Below are positions 41,609 to 49,732 of a stretch of DNA of 63,456 nt, in pieces (positions within the stretch are counted from its first letter, which is position 1; each line of letters opens with the position of its first letter). A program made the translations under genes and the position numbers. The stretch comes from Streptomyces sp. Ru62 (GTDB taxonomy: Bacteria; Actinomycetota; Actinomycetes; Streptomycetales; Streptomycetaceae): assembly GCF_002920615.1 (NCBI RefSeq), contig NZ_PQSU01000043.1, forward strand, positions 1-63,456, in the 5' to 3' direction. The notes beneath the pieces are model-generated. The model was not told where the DNA came from. It ran no database searches and saw only the letters and a program-made list of their open reading frames with translations.

Positions 41609-43294
41609 GTGCGCGACACACTCGGGCGTTCCAGACGCCGGCTTCTCGCCCTGCTCGGCTCCGCCGCCCTCGCGGTCGGCGGGGCCATCGCCCTCCCCGG
41701 TACGGCCCACGCGGCCAACATCCTCACCAACCCCGGCTTCGAGTCCGGCGGCCTCTCCCCCTGGACCTGCACCGGCAACCTCGGTTCGGTCGTCTCCTCT
41801 CCCGTGCACGGCGGCGCCAAGGCGCTCCAGGGAGCGGTGACGTCGAGCGACAACGCGCAGTGCAGCCAGACGGTCGCCGTGCAGCCGAACACGACGTACA
41901 GCCTCAGCGGCTGGGTGCGCGGCAGTTACGTGTACCTGGGCGTCAACGGCGGCGCGTCCACCTGGACCTCGTCCCCGTCGGCCTACAGCCAGCTCAGCGT
42001 CTCCTTCACCACCGGCGCATCGCAGACCAGCGCCACCATCTATGTGCACGGCTGGTACGGCCAGGGCACCTACTACGCCGACGACATCGGTCTGGACGGC
42101 CCGGGCGGCGGGGGTGGCGGTGACACCCAGGCGCCGACCGCGCCGAGCGGGCTCACCTCCACCGGCAAGACGTCGTCGAGCGTGTCGCTGAAGTGGAACG
42201 CGGCCACGGACAACACGGGCGTGACGGCGTACGACATCTACGGCGGGGCCAACCAGCTCCTGAGTGTCTCCGGCACGTCGGCCACGGTCAGTGGGCTGTC
42301 GCCGAGCACGAGTTACACCTTCACCGTGAAGGCGCGGGACGCGGCCGGGAACACCTCGCCGGCCTCCAACTCCGTCACCGTGACGACCGACGCGGGCACC
42401 GGCGGCGGCACCGGCTTCAAGCAGGCGGCGCCGTATCTGTACCAGGGCTGGGGCGACCCGCCGAGCCCGACCACGGTGATGAACGCGACCGGGGCCAAGT
42501 GGTTCACGATGGCGTTCGTGCTGGACTCCGGCGGCTGCAACCCGGCCTGGGACGGCAGCCGGCCGCTGACCGGCGGCGTGGACCAGTCGGCGATCAACCA
42601 GATCCGGTCCGCCGGTGGTGACATCGTCCCGTCGTTCGGCGGCTGGTCGGGCAGCAAGCTCGGTGCCAACTGTTCCTCCGCGAGCGCGCTCGCCGGGGCG
42701 ATCCAGAAGGTGGTCGACGCCTACGGCCTGAAGGCCATCGACTTCGACATCGAGAACAGCGACGAGTTCGAGAACGAGGCCGTCCAGGCGAAGATCCTCA
42801 CCGCGCTGAAGACGGTCAAGGCCAACAACCCGGGCCTGAAGACCATCGTCACGTTCGGCACGTCCACCACCGGGCCGACGTACTACGGCAACCGGCTCAT
42901 CGAGCAGGCGCAGGCGCTGGGCGCGAACATCGACGTGTTCACCATCATGCCGTTCGACTTCGGCGGCGGCTCGGACATGTACGGCAACACGGTGAACGCG
43001 GCGGAGGGGCTGAAGAACAAGCTGAAGTCCACCTTCGGCTGGGACGACGCCACCGCCTACGCGCACATCGGCATCTCCGGCATGAACGGCCTGTCCGACC
43101 AGCAGGAGACGACGACTCCCGCGATCTGGACGCAGATCCGGGACTGGGCCAACTCGCACCACATCGCGCGGCTGGCCTTCTGGTCGGTCAACCGCGACCG
43201 GCCCTGCCCGGGCGGTGGTGTCGCCGAGAACTGCTCCGGGATCAGCCAGAGCAACTGGCAGTTCACCTCGATCACGGCCGGCTTCACCGGCTGA
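41609..43294 (+). CDS. Secreted GH18 chitinase with CBM and FnIII modules
   Basis: 561 residues. Signal peptide with an AHA cleavage region near residue 34; CBM4/9-like carbohydrate module (about 36-168, ILTNPGFESG...); FnIII domain (about 178-262, APSGLTSTGKTSSSVSLKWNA); GH18 barrel (about 270-561). The catalytic D-x-D-x-E is Asp378-Asp380-Glu382 in AIDFDIEN. It hydrolyses chitin by substrate-assisted catalysis, releasing oligomers for the DasABC system elsewhere. Start GTG 41609 follows GGGAGA. Probable control by DasR through the two upstream sites. A strong terminator follows. Confidence 0.88.
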   Translation: MRDTLGRSRRRLLALLGSAALAVGGAIALPGTAHAANILTNPGFESGGLSPWTCTGNLGSVVSSPVHGGAKALQGAVTSSDNAQCSQTVAVQPNTTYSLSGWVRGSYVYLGVNGGASTWTSSPSAYSQLSVSFTTGASQTSATIYVHGWYGQGTYYADDIGLDGPGGGGGGDTQAPTAPSGLTSTGKTSSSVSLKWNAATDNTGVTAYDIYGGANQLLSVSGTSATVSGLSPSTSYTFTVKARDAAGNTSPASNSVTVTTDAGTGGGTGFKQAAPYLYQGWGDPPSPTTVMNATGAKWFTMAFVLDSGGCNPAWDGSRPLTGGVDQSAINQIRSAGGDIVPSFGGWSGSKLGANCSSASALAGAIQKVVDAYGLKAIDFDIENSDEFENEAVQAKILTALKTVKANNPGLKTIVTFGTSTTGPTYYGNRLIEQAQALGANIDVFTIMPFDFGGGSDMYGNTVNAAEGLKNKLKSTFGWDDATAYAHIGISGMNGLSDQQETTTPAIWTQIRDWANSHHIARLAFWSVNRDRPCPGGGVAENCSGISQSNWQFTSITAGFTG

Positions 43295-43312
43295 CGCTCC
43301 GGTGAGGTGACG

Positions 43313-43342
43313 CGGAGGGCCGCTCGGCGGAGCGGCCCTCCG
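43313..43342 (+). terminator. Terminator after the chitinase gene
   Basis: Perfect 13-bp stem CGGAGGGCCGCTC / GAGCGGCCCTCCG, GGCG loop, followed by TTGTCGTGTG. Confidence 0.8.
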
Positions 43343-43520
43343 TTGTCGTGTGAGACACGCCGGGGCGCCCCGCATCCCCCCGTTCGGGAAGGGGCCCCGC
43401 GGGACCGGTGCCGACGCGGTGCTGGGCGGACTGGACGGCGGGCAGCGCGGTCTGAGCCGGTACGGGCGGCTTCACCCCGTGAACTGCCTTACGCCGCAAG
43501 GACTTTCCTTGCTTCAACTC

Positions 43521-43609
43521 TTGACGGCCCCCGGGGCGGGGAGCACATTGGCGGCACCGTGAGAGCGCTCTCAAGCACGGACACCGAAGCCCGCTTGAGA
43601 GCGCTCTCA
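43521..43609 (+). promoter_or_regulatory. GH16 promoter with paired LacI-type operators
   Basis: TTGACG 43521-43526 and CACATT 43544-43549 (17-bp spacer) predict a start near 43556. Directly after it are two identical perfect palindromes TGAGAGCGCTCTCA at 43560-43573 and 43596-43609, 36 bp apart, the second flanked as the mirror image of the first (GC(T)TGAG.../...CTCAAGC). The GAGCGCTC core is the LacI-family operator core (CebR binds TGGGAGCGCTCCCA). The regulator is unidentified. Confidence 0.75.
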
Positions 43610-43648
43610 CGGAATCCCCGCACACACCCGTACCCCGAGAGGCTCCCC

Positions 43649-45043
43649 ATGAGCGCATCCTCCGGCATCCCCAGACCCCGCCCGCTGCGGCGCGCGTTCA
43701 CCGCCGCCGTCGCCACGCTCGGCCTGGCCGCGGCCCTCGCCACGGCCGCCACCGCGCCCGCCGCCGCCTCCGCGCCCGCTCCGCCCTCGGGCTGGACGCA
43801 GGTCTTCGCGGACGACTTCAACGGTGCGGCCGGCTCCGGCGTCAACACGGCCGACTGGCAGTACGCCACCGGGACGTCCTACCCCGGCGGCGCCGCCAAC
43901 TGGGGCACCGGCGAGGTGGAGACGATGACGTCGAGCACCAGCAACGTCGCGCTCGACGGGAACGGCAACCTGCTCATCACCCCGCGCCGCGACGCCTCCG
44001 GCAACTGGACCTCCGGCCGGATCGAGACCACCCGCACCGACTTCCAGCCCCCGGCCGGCGGGAAACTGCGCGTCCAGGCGCGCATCCAGATGCCGAACGT
44101 CACCGGCGCCGCCGCGAAGGGGTACTGGCCGGCGTTCTGGATGCTCGGCGCGCCGTTCCGCGGCAACTACTGGAACTGGCCGGGCATCGGCGAGCTGGAC
44201 ATCATGGAGAACGTCCAGGGCCTGAACACCGACTGGGCCACGATGCACTGCGGCACCAACCCGGGCGGCCCGTGCAACGAGACCTCCGGCATCGGAAACT
44301 CCACCTCCTGCACCGGCACCACCTGTCAGGCCGGCTTCCACACCTACGCGATGGAGTGGGACCGCTCGACCAGTCCCGAGGAGATCCGCTTCTACCTCGA
44401 CGGCGTCAACTTCCACACGGTCAGGGCGAACCAGGTGGACGCGACGACGTGGGCGAACGCCACGAACCACGGCTACTTCATCATCCTGAACGTCGCGATG
44501 GGCGGCGGCTTCCCGGCCGCGTTCGGCGGCGGCCCGGACAGCGGGACCGAGCCGGGGCACCCGATGGTCGTCGACTACGTACAGGTCCTGCGGTCCTCGG
44601 GCGGCGGCACCACTCCCCCGCCGACCGGCAACCGGGACGCCTACAGCCCCGTCCAGGCCGAGTCCTACGACGGCCAGTCCGGCGTCGTCACGGAGACCAC
44701 CACGGACACCGGCGGCGGCCAGGACATCGGGTCCCTCGCGAACGGCGACTGGGCGCTGTACAAGGGCGTCGACTTCGGTTCCACGGCCGCGAAGCAGTTC
44801 TACGCCCGGGTCGCGAGCGGTGCGGCCGGCGGGGTCAGCGGTCTGGTCGAGGTGCGCCTCGACAGCCGCGGCAACGCGCCCGTCGGCAGTTTCGCCGTGG
44901 GGAACACGGGCGGCTGGCAGTCCTGGCGGACGATCCCGGCCAACATCGGCGCGGTGACCGGTACGCACGACGTCTATCTCACCTTCACCAGCGGCCAGCC
45001 GGCCGACTTCGTGAACGTGAACTGGTTCGACTTCGGTCACTGA
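43649..45043 (+). CDS. Secreted GH16 endo-beta-1,3-glucanase with C-terminal CBM6
   Basis: 464 residues. Signal peptide to about residue 41 (Ala-rich); GH16 laminarinase-type jelly roll (about 45-325); CBM6-like module (about 337-463, SPVQAESYDG...NVNWFDFGH). The catalytic motif is GELDIMEN with Glu182, Asp184 and Glu187. It cuts beta-1,3-glucan such as laminarin, callose or fungal wall glucan. ATG 43649 follows CCGAGAGG. Expression is probably induced by beta-glucan oligosaccharides releasing a LacI-family repressor from the two palindromes upstream. Confidence 0.9.
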   Translation: MSASSGIPRPRPLRRAFTAAVATLGLAAALATAATAPAAASAPAPPSGWTQVFADDFNGAAGSGVNTADWQYATGTSYPGGAANWGTGEVETMTSSTSNVALDGNGNLLITPRRDASGNWTSGRIETTRTDFQPPAGGKLRVQARIQMPNVTGAAAKGYWPAFWMLGAPFRGNYWNWPGIGELDIMENVQGLNTDWATMHCGTNPGGPCNETSGIGNSTSCTGTTCQAGFHTYAMEWDRSTSPEEIRFYLDGVNFHTVRANQVDATTWANATNHGYFIILNVAMGGGFPAAFGGGPDSGTEPGHPMVVDYVQVLRSSGGGTTPPPTGNRDAYSPVQAESYDGQSGVVTETTTDTGGGQDIGSLANGDWALYKGVDFGSTAAKQFYARVASGAAGGVSGLVEVRLDSRGNAPVGSFAVGNTGGWQSWRTIPANIGAVTGTHDVYLTFTSGQPADFVNVNWFDFGH

Positions 45044-45065
45044 CCGGGGGAAGTCCGCGGCGCTC

Positions 45066-45101
45066 GGGGTTGACCTTCACGCATACGTCAACCCCTAGCG
45101 T
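45066..45101 (+). promoter_or_regulatory. MerR-type promoter/operator, probably leaderless
   Basis: GGGGTTGAC-N12-GTCAACCCC (45066-45095) is a perfect 9-bp inverted repeat. Its first arm contains -35 TTGACC (45070-45075); -10 TAGCGT follows at 45096-45101, a 20-bp spacer instead of 17, the overlong spacing that MerR activators correct by DNA distortion. Transcription would start near 45108, at or just before the ATG at 45109. Confidence 0.7.
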
Positions 45102-45108
45102 CGCCGGC

Positions 45109-46155
45109 ATGACGACCACACCGACCATCACCCGCAGGGGCCTTGAGGTCCGCCTCGCCGCCCGACCGCAGGGACTGCCCGCACCCGGCGACATGGAGAT
45201 CGCCGAGGTGGCCGTGCCGGATCCGGCGCCGGGCGAGGTCCTCGTCCGCAATCTGTTCCTCTCCCTGGACCCCGGCATGCTGCTGCTGATGGCGGAGGAC
45301 GCCCGGCTGCCGCTCCCCCGCTACGAGATCGGTGCACCGATGCACGGGGACGCGGTGGGCGAGGTCCTGGTCTCCGCGCACCCCTCCCTCTCCCCGGGCG
45401 ACCTGGTGGTGCACCGGCTGGGCTGGCGGGAGTACGCGGTGGCCGGCGCCGGGGAGTTCCGGCGGGTCGACCGGGACGCCTACCCGACCCCGTCCCTGCA
45501 CCTGGGCTTCGGGCTCGTCGCCTACGCGGGCCTCGTGGAGGTGGCCGGGCTCCGGCCGGGCGACACGGTGTTCGTGTCCAGCGCGGCCGGTGCGATCGGC
45601 GGTCTGGCCGGGCAGATCGCCCGGCTGATGGGAGCGCGGCGGGTGATCGGCAGCGCGGGCTCGGCGGCGAAGGTGGCACATCTGACCGGGCGGCTCGGCT
45701 TCGACGCGGCTTTCGACCACCACGACGGGCCCGTCCTGGACCGGCTCCGCGAGGCCGCGCCCGACGGCGTCGACGTCTACTTCGACAACGTCGGCGGCGA
45801 GCAGCTGCGGGCCGCGATCGAGGTGATGAACGAGCACGGCCGGATCGCCCTGTGCGGAGCGCTGCACCGGCAGTCCACCGGCCGTCCCGATCCGGGGTTC
45901 GGCGATCTCGTGACCGTCATCGCGAAACGGCTGACGCTGCGCGGCTTCACGGTCCGCGAACACCTGGACAGGGCGGCCGAGTTCGGGGAGCGGTTCCGCG
46001 GCTGGCTGCGGGACGGCTCGATCGTCTACGACGAGACGGTCGTCGACGGTCTGCGGAGCGCCCCGGCCGCGCTGACCGACCTGGTGCGCGGCCGGTACAC
46101 CGGGAAGACCGTGGTCCGGCTGGGCGTTGCGAGCGACCGTGATGCTGATCGGTGA
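45109..46155 (+). CDS. NADPH-dependent MDR-family quinone/alkenal reductase
   Basis: 348 residues, zinc-free MDR of the leukotriene-B4-dehydrogenase/curcumin-reductase type. NADPH site VFVSSAAGAIGGLAGQIARLMG (about 158-179), then FDNVGGEQL (about 220-228) typical of this branch. It reduces alpha,beta-unsaturated carbonyls. The next gene is a MerR regulator overlapping by about 14 bases, and the promoter carries a MerR operator, so the pair senses and detoxifies an electrophile. Confidence 0.87.
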   Translation: MTTTPTITRRGLEVRLAARPQGLPAPGDMEIAEVAVPDPAPGEVLVRNLFLSLDPGMLLLMAEDARLPLPRYEIGAPMHGDAVGEVLVSAHPSLSPGDLVVHRLGWREYAVAGAGEFRRVDRDAYPTPSLHLGFGLVAYAGLVEVAGLRPGDTVFVSSAAGAIGGLAGQIARLMGARRVIGSAGSAAKVAHLTGRLGFDAAFDHHDGPVLDRLREAAPDGVDVYFDNVGGEQLRAAIEVMNEHGRIALCGALHRQSTGRPDPGFGDLVTVIAKRLTLRGFTVREHLDRAAEFGERFRGWLRDGSIVYDETVVDGLRSAPAALTDLVRGRYTGKTVVRLGVASDRDADR

Positions 46156-46516
46156 ACTCGCCTCGGCGACGGGCGCGACCACCCGGGCCCTGCGCTACTA
46201 CGAGGAGCAGGGCCTGCTGGAGTCGGAGCGGTCCCCGGCCGGGTACCGGGTGTACCGGCCGGAAGCGGTGACCCGGGTCCGCAATGTGCGCGACCTGCTG
46301 GCCTCCGGTTTCACCGTGGAGAACGTGAAGTCCTTCGTCCGCTATCTCGACAGCGACCTGCCGGAGGTGTTCGCGTACGCGGAGTCCTGCGCGGGCAACT
46401 ACGCGGTGGGCGCACGCCGGGTGGCCGAGCTCCAGGAGCGGATCGAGTCGCTGACCCGGATGCGGGACACCCTCGTGCGCCGGATGCCGTGGCTGGCGGC
46501 CGAGCCGCCGGCCTGA
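46142..46516 (+). CDS. MerR-family transcriptional regulator
   Basis: 124 residues. Winged helix MLIGELASATGATTRALRYYEEQGLL at the N-terminus and a coiled-coil dimer helix (ARRVAELQERIESLTRMRDTLV). One Cys (ESCAGNY, about residue 85) could be a thiol sensor. ATG 46142 is preferred; GTG 46139 is three bases upstream. It overlaps the reductase gene and is expected to activate that promoter. Confidence 0.87.
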   Translation: MLIGELASATGATTRALRYYEEQGLLESERSPAGYRVYRPEAVTRVRNVRDLLASGFTVENVKSFVRYLDSDLPEVFAYAESCAGNYAVGARRVAELQERIESLTRMRDTLVRRMPWLAAEPPA

Positions 46517-46568
46517 GCGCGTCCGGGCGGGCCGGGGCGGTGCCGAGGTCCGGCAGCGGCCCGAGCGG

Positions 46569-47459
46569 TCAGCGCAGCTCGGCCCGGAACGCCACCGGCG
46601 TCTGGCCGGTGTGCAGGTGGAAGAACTTGGAGAAGTTCGCCGCGTCGGGGAAGCCCACGGCCACCCCGACGCGGCCGATCGGCAGGTCGGTGTGGGCGAG
46701 GAGGCGCTTGGCCTCCAGCACGACGCGCTTGTCGATGAAGCCCTTGGGTGTCTCGCCGGTGGCCGCGCGGACGGCGCGGACCAGGGTGCGGCGGGAGTAA
46801 CCGAGGGCGTCCGCGTAGGCGCTGACGCTGTGGTTGGTGGGGAAGCCCCGCTCGACGGCGTCCCGGAAGCGGGTGAAGGTGCTGTCGGCGTGCTGCCGGG
46901 AGGTCTCGGCCGAACTGGCGGCGAGATGCGCGAGGCGCAGCAGGCACGCGGTCAGACTGTGCCTCAGGACGGCTGTGTGCAGGCTGAGCGGAAGCGTCTC
47001 GGTGTCCTCGTACTCGCGGCGGAGCTGGTCGAAGGCCGCGTGGAGCGCGGCAAGCTGCGCGGGGTCGGGGTGCAGCAGCGGCGGCAGGTCGTAGCGGTAC
47101 AGGCCGGCGGCCTCGACGGTGGCGCGGGGCAGGAAGCCGGGCTGCATGGTCAGGACGGTTCCGCGGTACACGGATTCACGGGAGAACCGGTGCACCTGTC
47201 CGGGGCGGATCCACAGCAGGTCGCCGGCCGTGGCCTCGTACTCGGCGAAGTCGATCATGTGCCGTACCGGGCCGTCGATGAAGAGCATGACGACGTGGAA
47301 GTCGATACGGTGGACGCGGTGCAGGGGGGCGTCGACGTGCCAGCGGTGGTCGGTGCCCATCGGGCCGATCTGCATGCCGACGCCACCGACGGCCAGGTCG
47401 GCCGGGAAGGGGAACGTTCTGATCCCGTCACCCTCAGCTTGGTGTCTTATGCCCGTCAT
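46569..47459 (-). CDS. AraC-family regulator with cupin sensor domain
   Basis: 296 residues. N-terminal cupin-like effector domain (RIDFHVVMLFIDGPVRHMIDF...GDLLWIRPGQVHRFS) and C-terminal double HTH (VSAYADALGYSRRTLVRAVR and DLPIGRVGVAVGFPDAANFSKFF). ATG 47457-47459 is preceded by TAGGAT (47469-47474), leaving almost no leader. Divergent from tkt; it may regulate the pentose phosphate operon or an unlinked catabolic gene set. Confidence 0.85.
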   Translation of the reverse strand: MTGIRHQAEGDGIRTFPFPADLAVGGVGMQIGPMGTDHRWHVDAPLHRVHRIDFHVVMLFIDGPVRHMIDFAEYEATAGDLLWIRPGQVHRFSRESVYRGTVLTMQPGFLPRATVEAAGLYRYDLPPLLHPDPAQLAALHAAFDQLRREYEDTETLPLSLHTAVLRHSLTACLLRLAHLAASSAETSRQHADSTFTRFRDAVERGFPTNHSVSAYADALGYSRRTLVRAVRAATGETPKGFIDKRVVLEAKRLLAHTDLPIGRVGVAVGFPDAANFSKFFHLHTGQTPVAFRAELR

Positions 47460-47537
47460 GCCCGGTTCATCCTATCCCTGTCGCGTGATCACTGTCCCAG
47501 ATTCACCACAGGCTGACACACCCCGACCTTTCCTCGA

Positions 47538-47552
47538 AAAAGTCAGACTTTT
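47538..47552. promoter_or_regulatory. Palindrome in the tkt promoter region
   Basis: AAAAGTC-A-GACTTTT, a perfect 7+7 palindrome in an unusually A+T-rich stretch (47535-47560) 54 bp before tkt. TAAGTT (47552-47557) overlapping its end could be a -10. A candidate operator of the pentose phosphate operon. Confidence 0.45.
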
Positions 47553-47605
47553 AAGTTTGAACGCGTCCGGCCAGCCATCCCGCACTGAACGAGGACTTCT
47601 TGAAG

Positions 47606-49681
47606 ATGACTACGCAGACTTCCGAGAGCTTCGAGTGGACCGACCTCGACCGGCGCGCCGTGGACACCGCCCGACTTCTGGCGGCCGACGCGGTGCAGAA
47701 GGTGGGCAACGGACACCCGGGCACCGCGATGAGCCTGGCCCCCGCCGCGTACACGATCTTTCAGAAGGTGATGCGACACGACCCGGCCGACCCGGAGTGG
47801 ACCGGCCGTGACCGGTTCGTCCTCTCCCCCGGCCACACCTCGCTGACCCTCTACACGCAGCTCTTCCTCGCCGGCTACGAGCTGGAGCTGGACGACCTCA
47901 AGGCGTTCCGCACGCACGGCTCGAAGACGCCGGGCCACCCCGAGTACGGGCACACGGCGGGCGTGGAGACCACGACCGGCCCGCTCGGCCAGGGCGTCGC
48001 CAACGCCGTCGGCATGGCGATGGCCGCCCGCTACGAGCGCGGTCTGTTCGACCCGGAGGCCCCCGCCGGCGCCTCCCCCTTCGACCACACCGTATGGGCC
48101 ATCGTCTCCGACGGCGACCTGGAGGAGGGCGTCTCCGCCGAGGCCTCCTCGCTCGCCGGCCACCAGAAGCTGGGCAACCTGGTCTTCGTCTACGACGACA
48201 ACCACATCTCCATCGAGGGCGACACCGCGACCGCCTTCTCCGAGGACGTGCTGAAGCGGTACGAGGCGTACGGCTGGCACACCCAGCGCGTCGAGCCGAC
48301 CGCCGAAGGTGACATCGACGTCCCCGCCCTCCACGCCGCGCTGAAGGCCGCCCAGGCCGAGACCGAGCGGCCCTCGATCATCGCCATGCGCACGATCATC
48401 GCCTGGCCGGCCCCGAACGCCCGGAACACCGAGGCCTCCCACGGCTCCGCGCTCGGCGAGGACGAGGTCGCTGCCACCAAGCGCCTCCTCGGCTTCGACC
48501 CGGAGCAGACCTTCGAGGTGGCCGACGAGGTCCTGCGGCACACCCGTCGGGCCCTGGACCGGGGTGCCGAGGCGCACGCCGCCTGGGACAAGCGGATCGC
48601 CGAGTGGCGTGCCGCCAACCCCGAGCGGGCCGAGCTGTTCGACCGCGTCAGCAAGGGCGAGCTGCCCGAGGGCTGGGAGGAGAGCATCCCGGTCTTCGAG
48701 GAGGGCAAGTCGGTCGCCACCCGAGCGGCCTCCGGGAAGGTGCTCCAGGCGCTCGGCCCGGTGCTCCCCGAGCTGTGGGGCGGCTCCGCCGACCTGGCCG
48801 GCTCGAACAACACCACCATCGACAAGACCAGCTCCTTCCTTCCGGAGGGCAACCCGCTGCCCGGGGCCGATCCGTACGGCCGTACCGTGCACTTCGGCAT
48901 CCGCGAGTTCTCCATGGCCGCGGAGATGAACGGCATCGCCCTGCACGGCAACACCCGGATCTACGGCGGCACCTTCCTGGTGTTCTCCGACTACATGCGC
49001 AACGCCGTCCGGATGTCGGCGCTCATGCAGCTGCCGGTGACGTACGTATGGACGCACGACTCCATCGGCCTCGGCGAGGACGGCCCCACCCACCAGCCGG
49101 TCGAGCACCTGGCCTCGCTGCGCGCCATCCCGGGCCTGAACGTCGTCCGCCCGGCGGACGCCAACGAGACCGCGATCGTCTGGGCCGAGATCCTGAAGAG
49201 GCACGCCACGCACCCGGCCCCGCACGGGCTCGCGCTCACCCGCCAGGGCGTGCCGGTGTACGCGCCGAACGCGGACGCGGCCAAGGGCGGCTACGTGCTG
49301 CGCGAGTCCTCGACGGAGGTCCCGGAGGTGATCATCATCGCGACGGGCTCCGAGGTGCAGCTCGCCGTGGCCGCGCGGGAGCGGCTGGAGGCCGAGGGGA
49401 TCGGTACGCGGGTGGTGTCCATGCCGTCCGTGGAGTGGTTCGAGGAGCAGCCGCGCGAGTACCGCGAGCGGGTGCTGCCGCCGGCCGTGAAGGCCCGGGT
49501 CGCCGTCGAGGCCGGCATCGGCCTGACCTGGTACCGGTTCGTCGGTGACGCCGGACGCATCGTCTCGCTCGAACACTTCGGTGCCTCCGCCGACGCCAAG
49601 ACCCTGTTCGCCGAGTTCGGCTTCACCCCCGAGAACGTCGCAGCGGCGGCCCGCGAGTCGCTCGCCGCCACCCGCGCCTGA
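47606..49681 (+). CDS. tkt: Transketolase
   Basis: 691 residues. Thiamine-diphosphate enzyme that exchanges two-carbon units between pentose and hexose phosphates. Signatures: NGHPGTAMSLAP (about 33-44), the TPP-binding GDGDLEEGVSAEA (about 170-182) and DSIGLGEDGPTHQPVEHL in the pyrimidine domain. Start ATG 47606 or the TTG six bases before it are both possible; GAGGA at 47591 serves either. First gene of a seven-gene operon on the plus strand. Streptomyces usually has a second cluster elsewhere, so this is probably the paralogous set. Confidence 0.93.
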   Translation: MTTQTSESFEWTDLDRRAVDTARLLAADAVQKVGNGHPGTAMSLAPAAYTIFQKVMRHDPADPEWTGRDRFVLSPGHTSLTLYTQLFLAGYELELDDLKAFRTHGSKTPGHPEYGHTAGVETTTGPLGQGVANAVGMAMAARYERGLFDPEAPAGASPFDHTVWAIVSDGDLEEGVSAEASSLAGHQKLGNLVFVYDDNHISIEGDTATAFSEDVLKRYEAYGWHTQRVEPTAEGDIDVPALHAALKAAQAETERPSIIAMRTIIAWPAPNARNTEASHGSALGEDEVAATKRLLGFDPEQTFEVADEVLRHTRRALDRGAEAHAAWDKRIAEWRAANPERAELFDRVSKGELPEGWEESIPVFEEGKSVATRAASGKVLQALGPVLPELWGGSADLAGSNNTTIDKTSSFLPEGNPLPGADPYGRTVHFGIREFSMAAEMNGIALHGNTRIYGGTFLVFSDYMRNAVRMSALMQLPVTYVWTHDSIGLGEDGPTHQPVEHLASLRAIPGLNVVRPADANETAIVWAEILKRHATHPAPHGLALTRQGVPVYAPNADAAKGGYVLRESSTEVPEVIIIATGSEVQLAVAARERLEAEGIGTRVVSMPSVEWFEEQPREYRERVLPPAVKARVAVEAGIGLTWYRFVGDAGRIVSLEHFGASADAKTLFAEFGFTPENVAAAARESLAATRA

Positions 49682-49732
49682 CACCGGCGCACACCGAGCA
49701 CACCGACGCACAGAAGACGCACAAAAAGAGAG

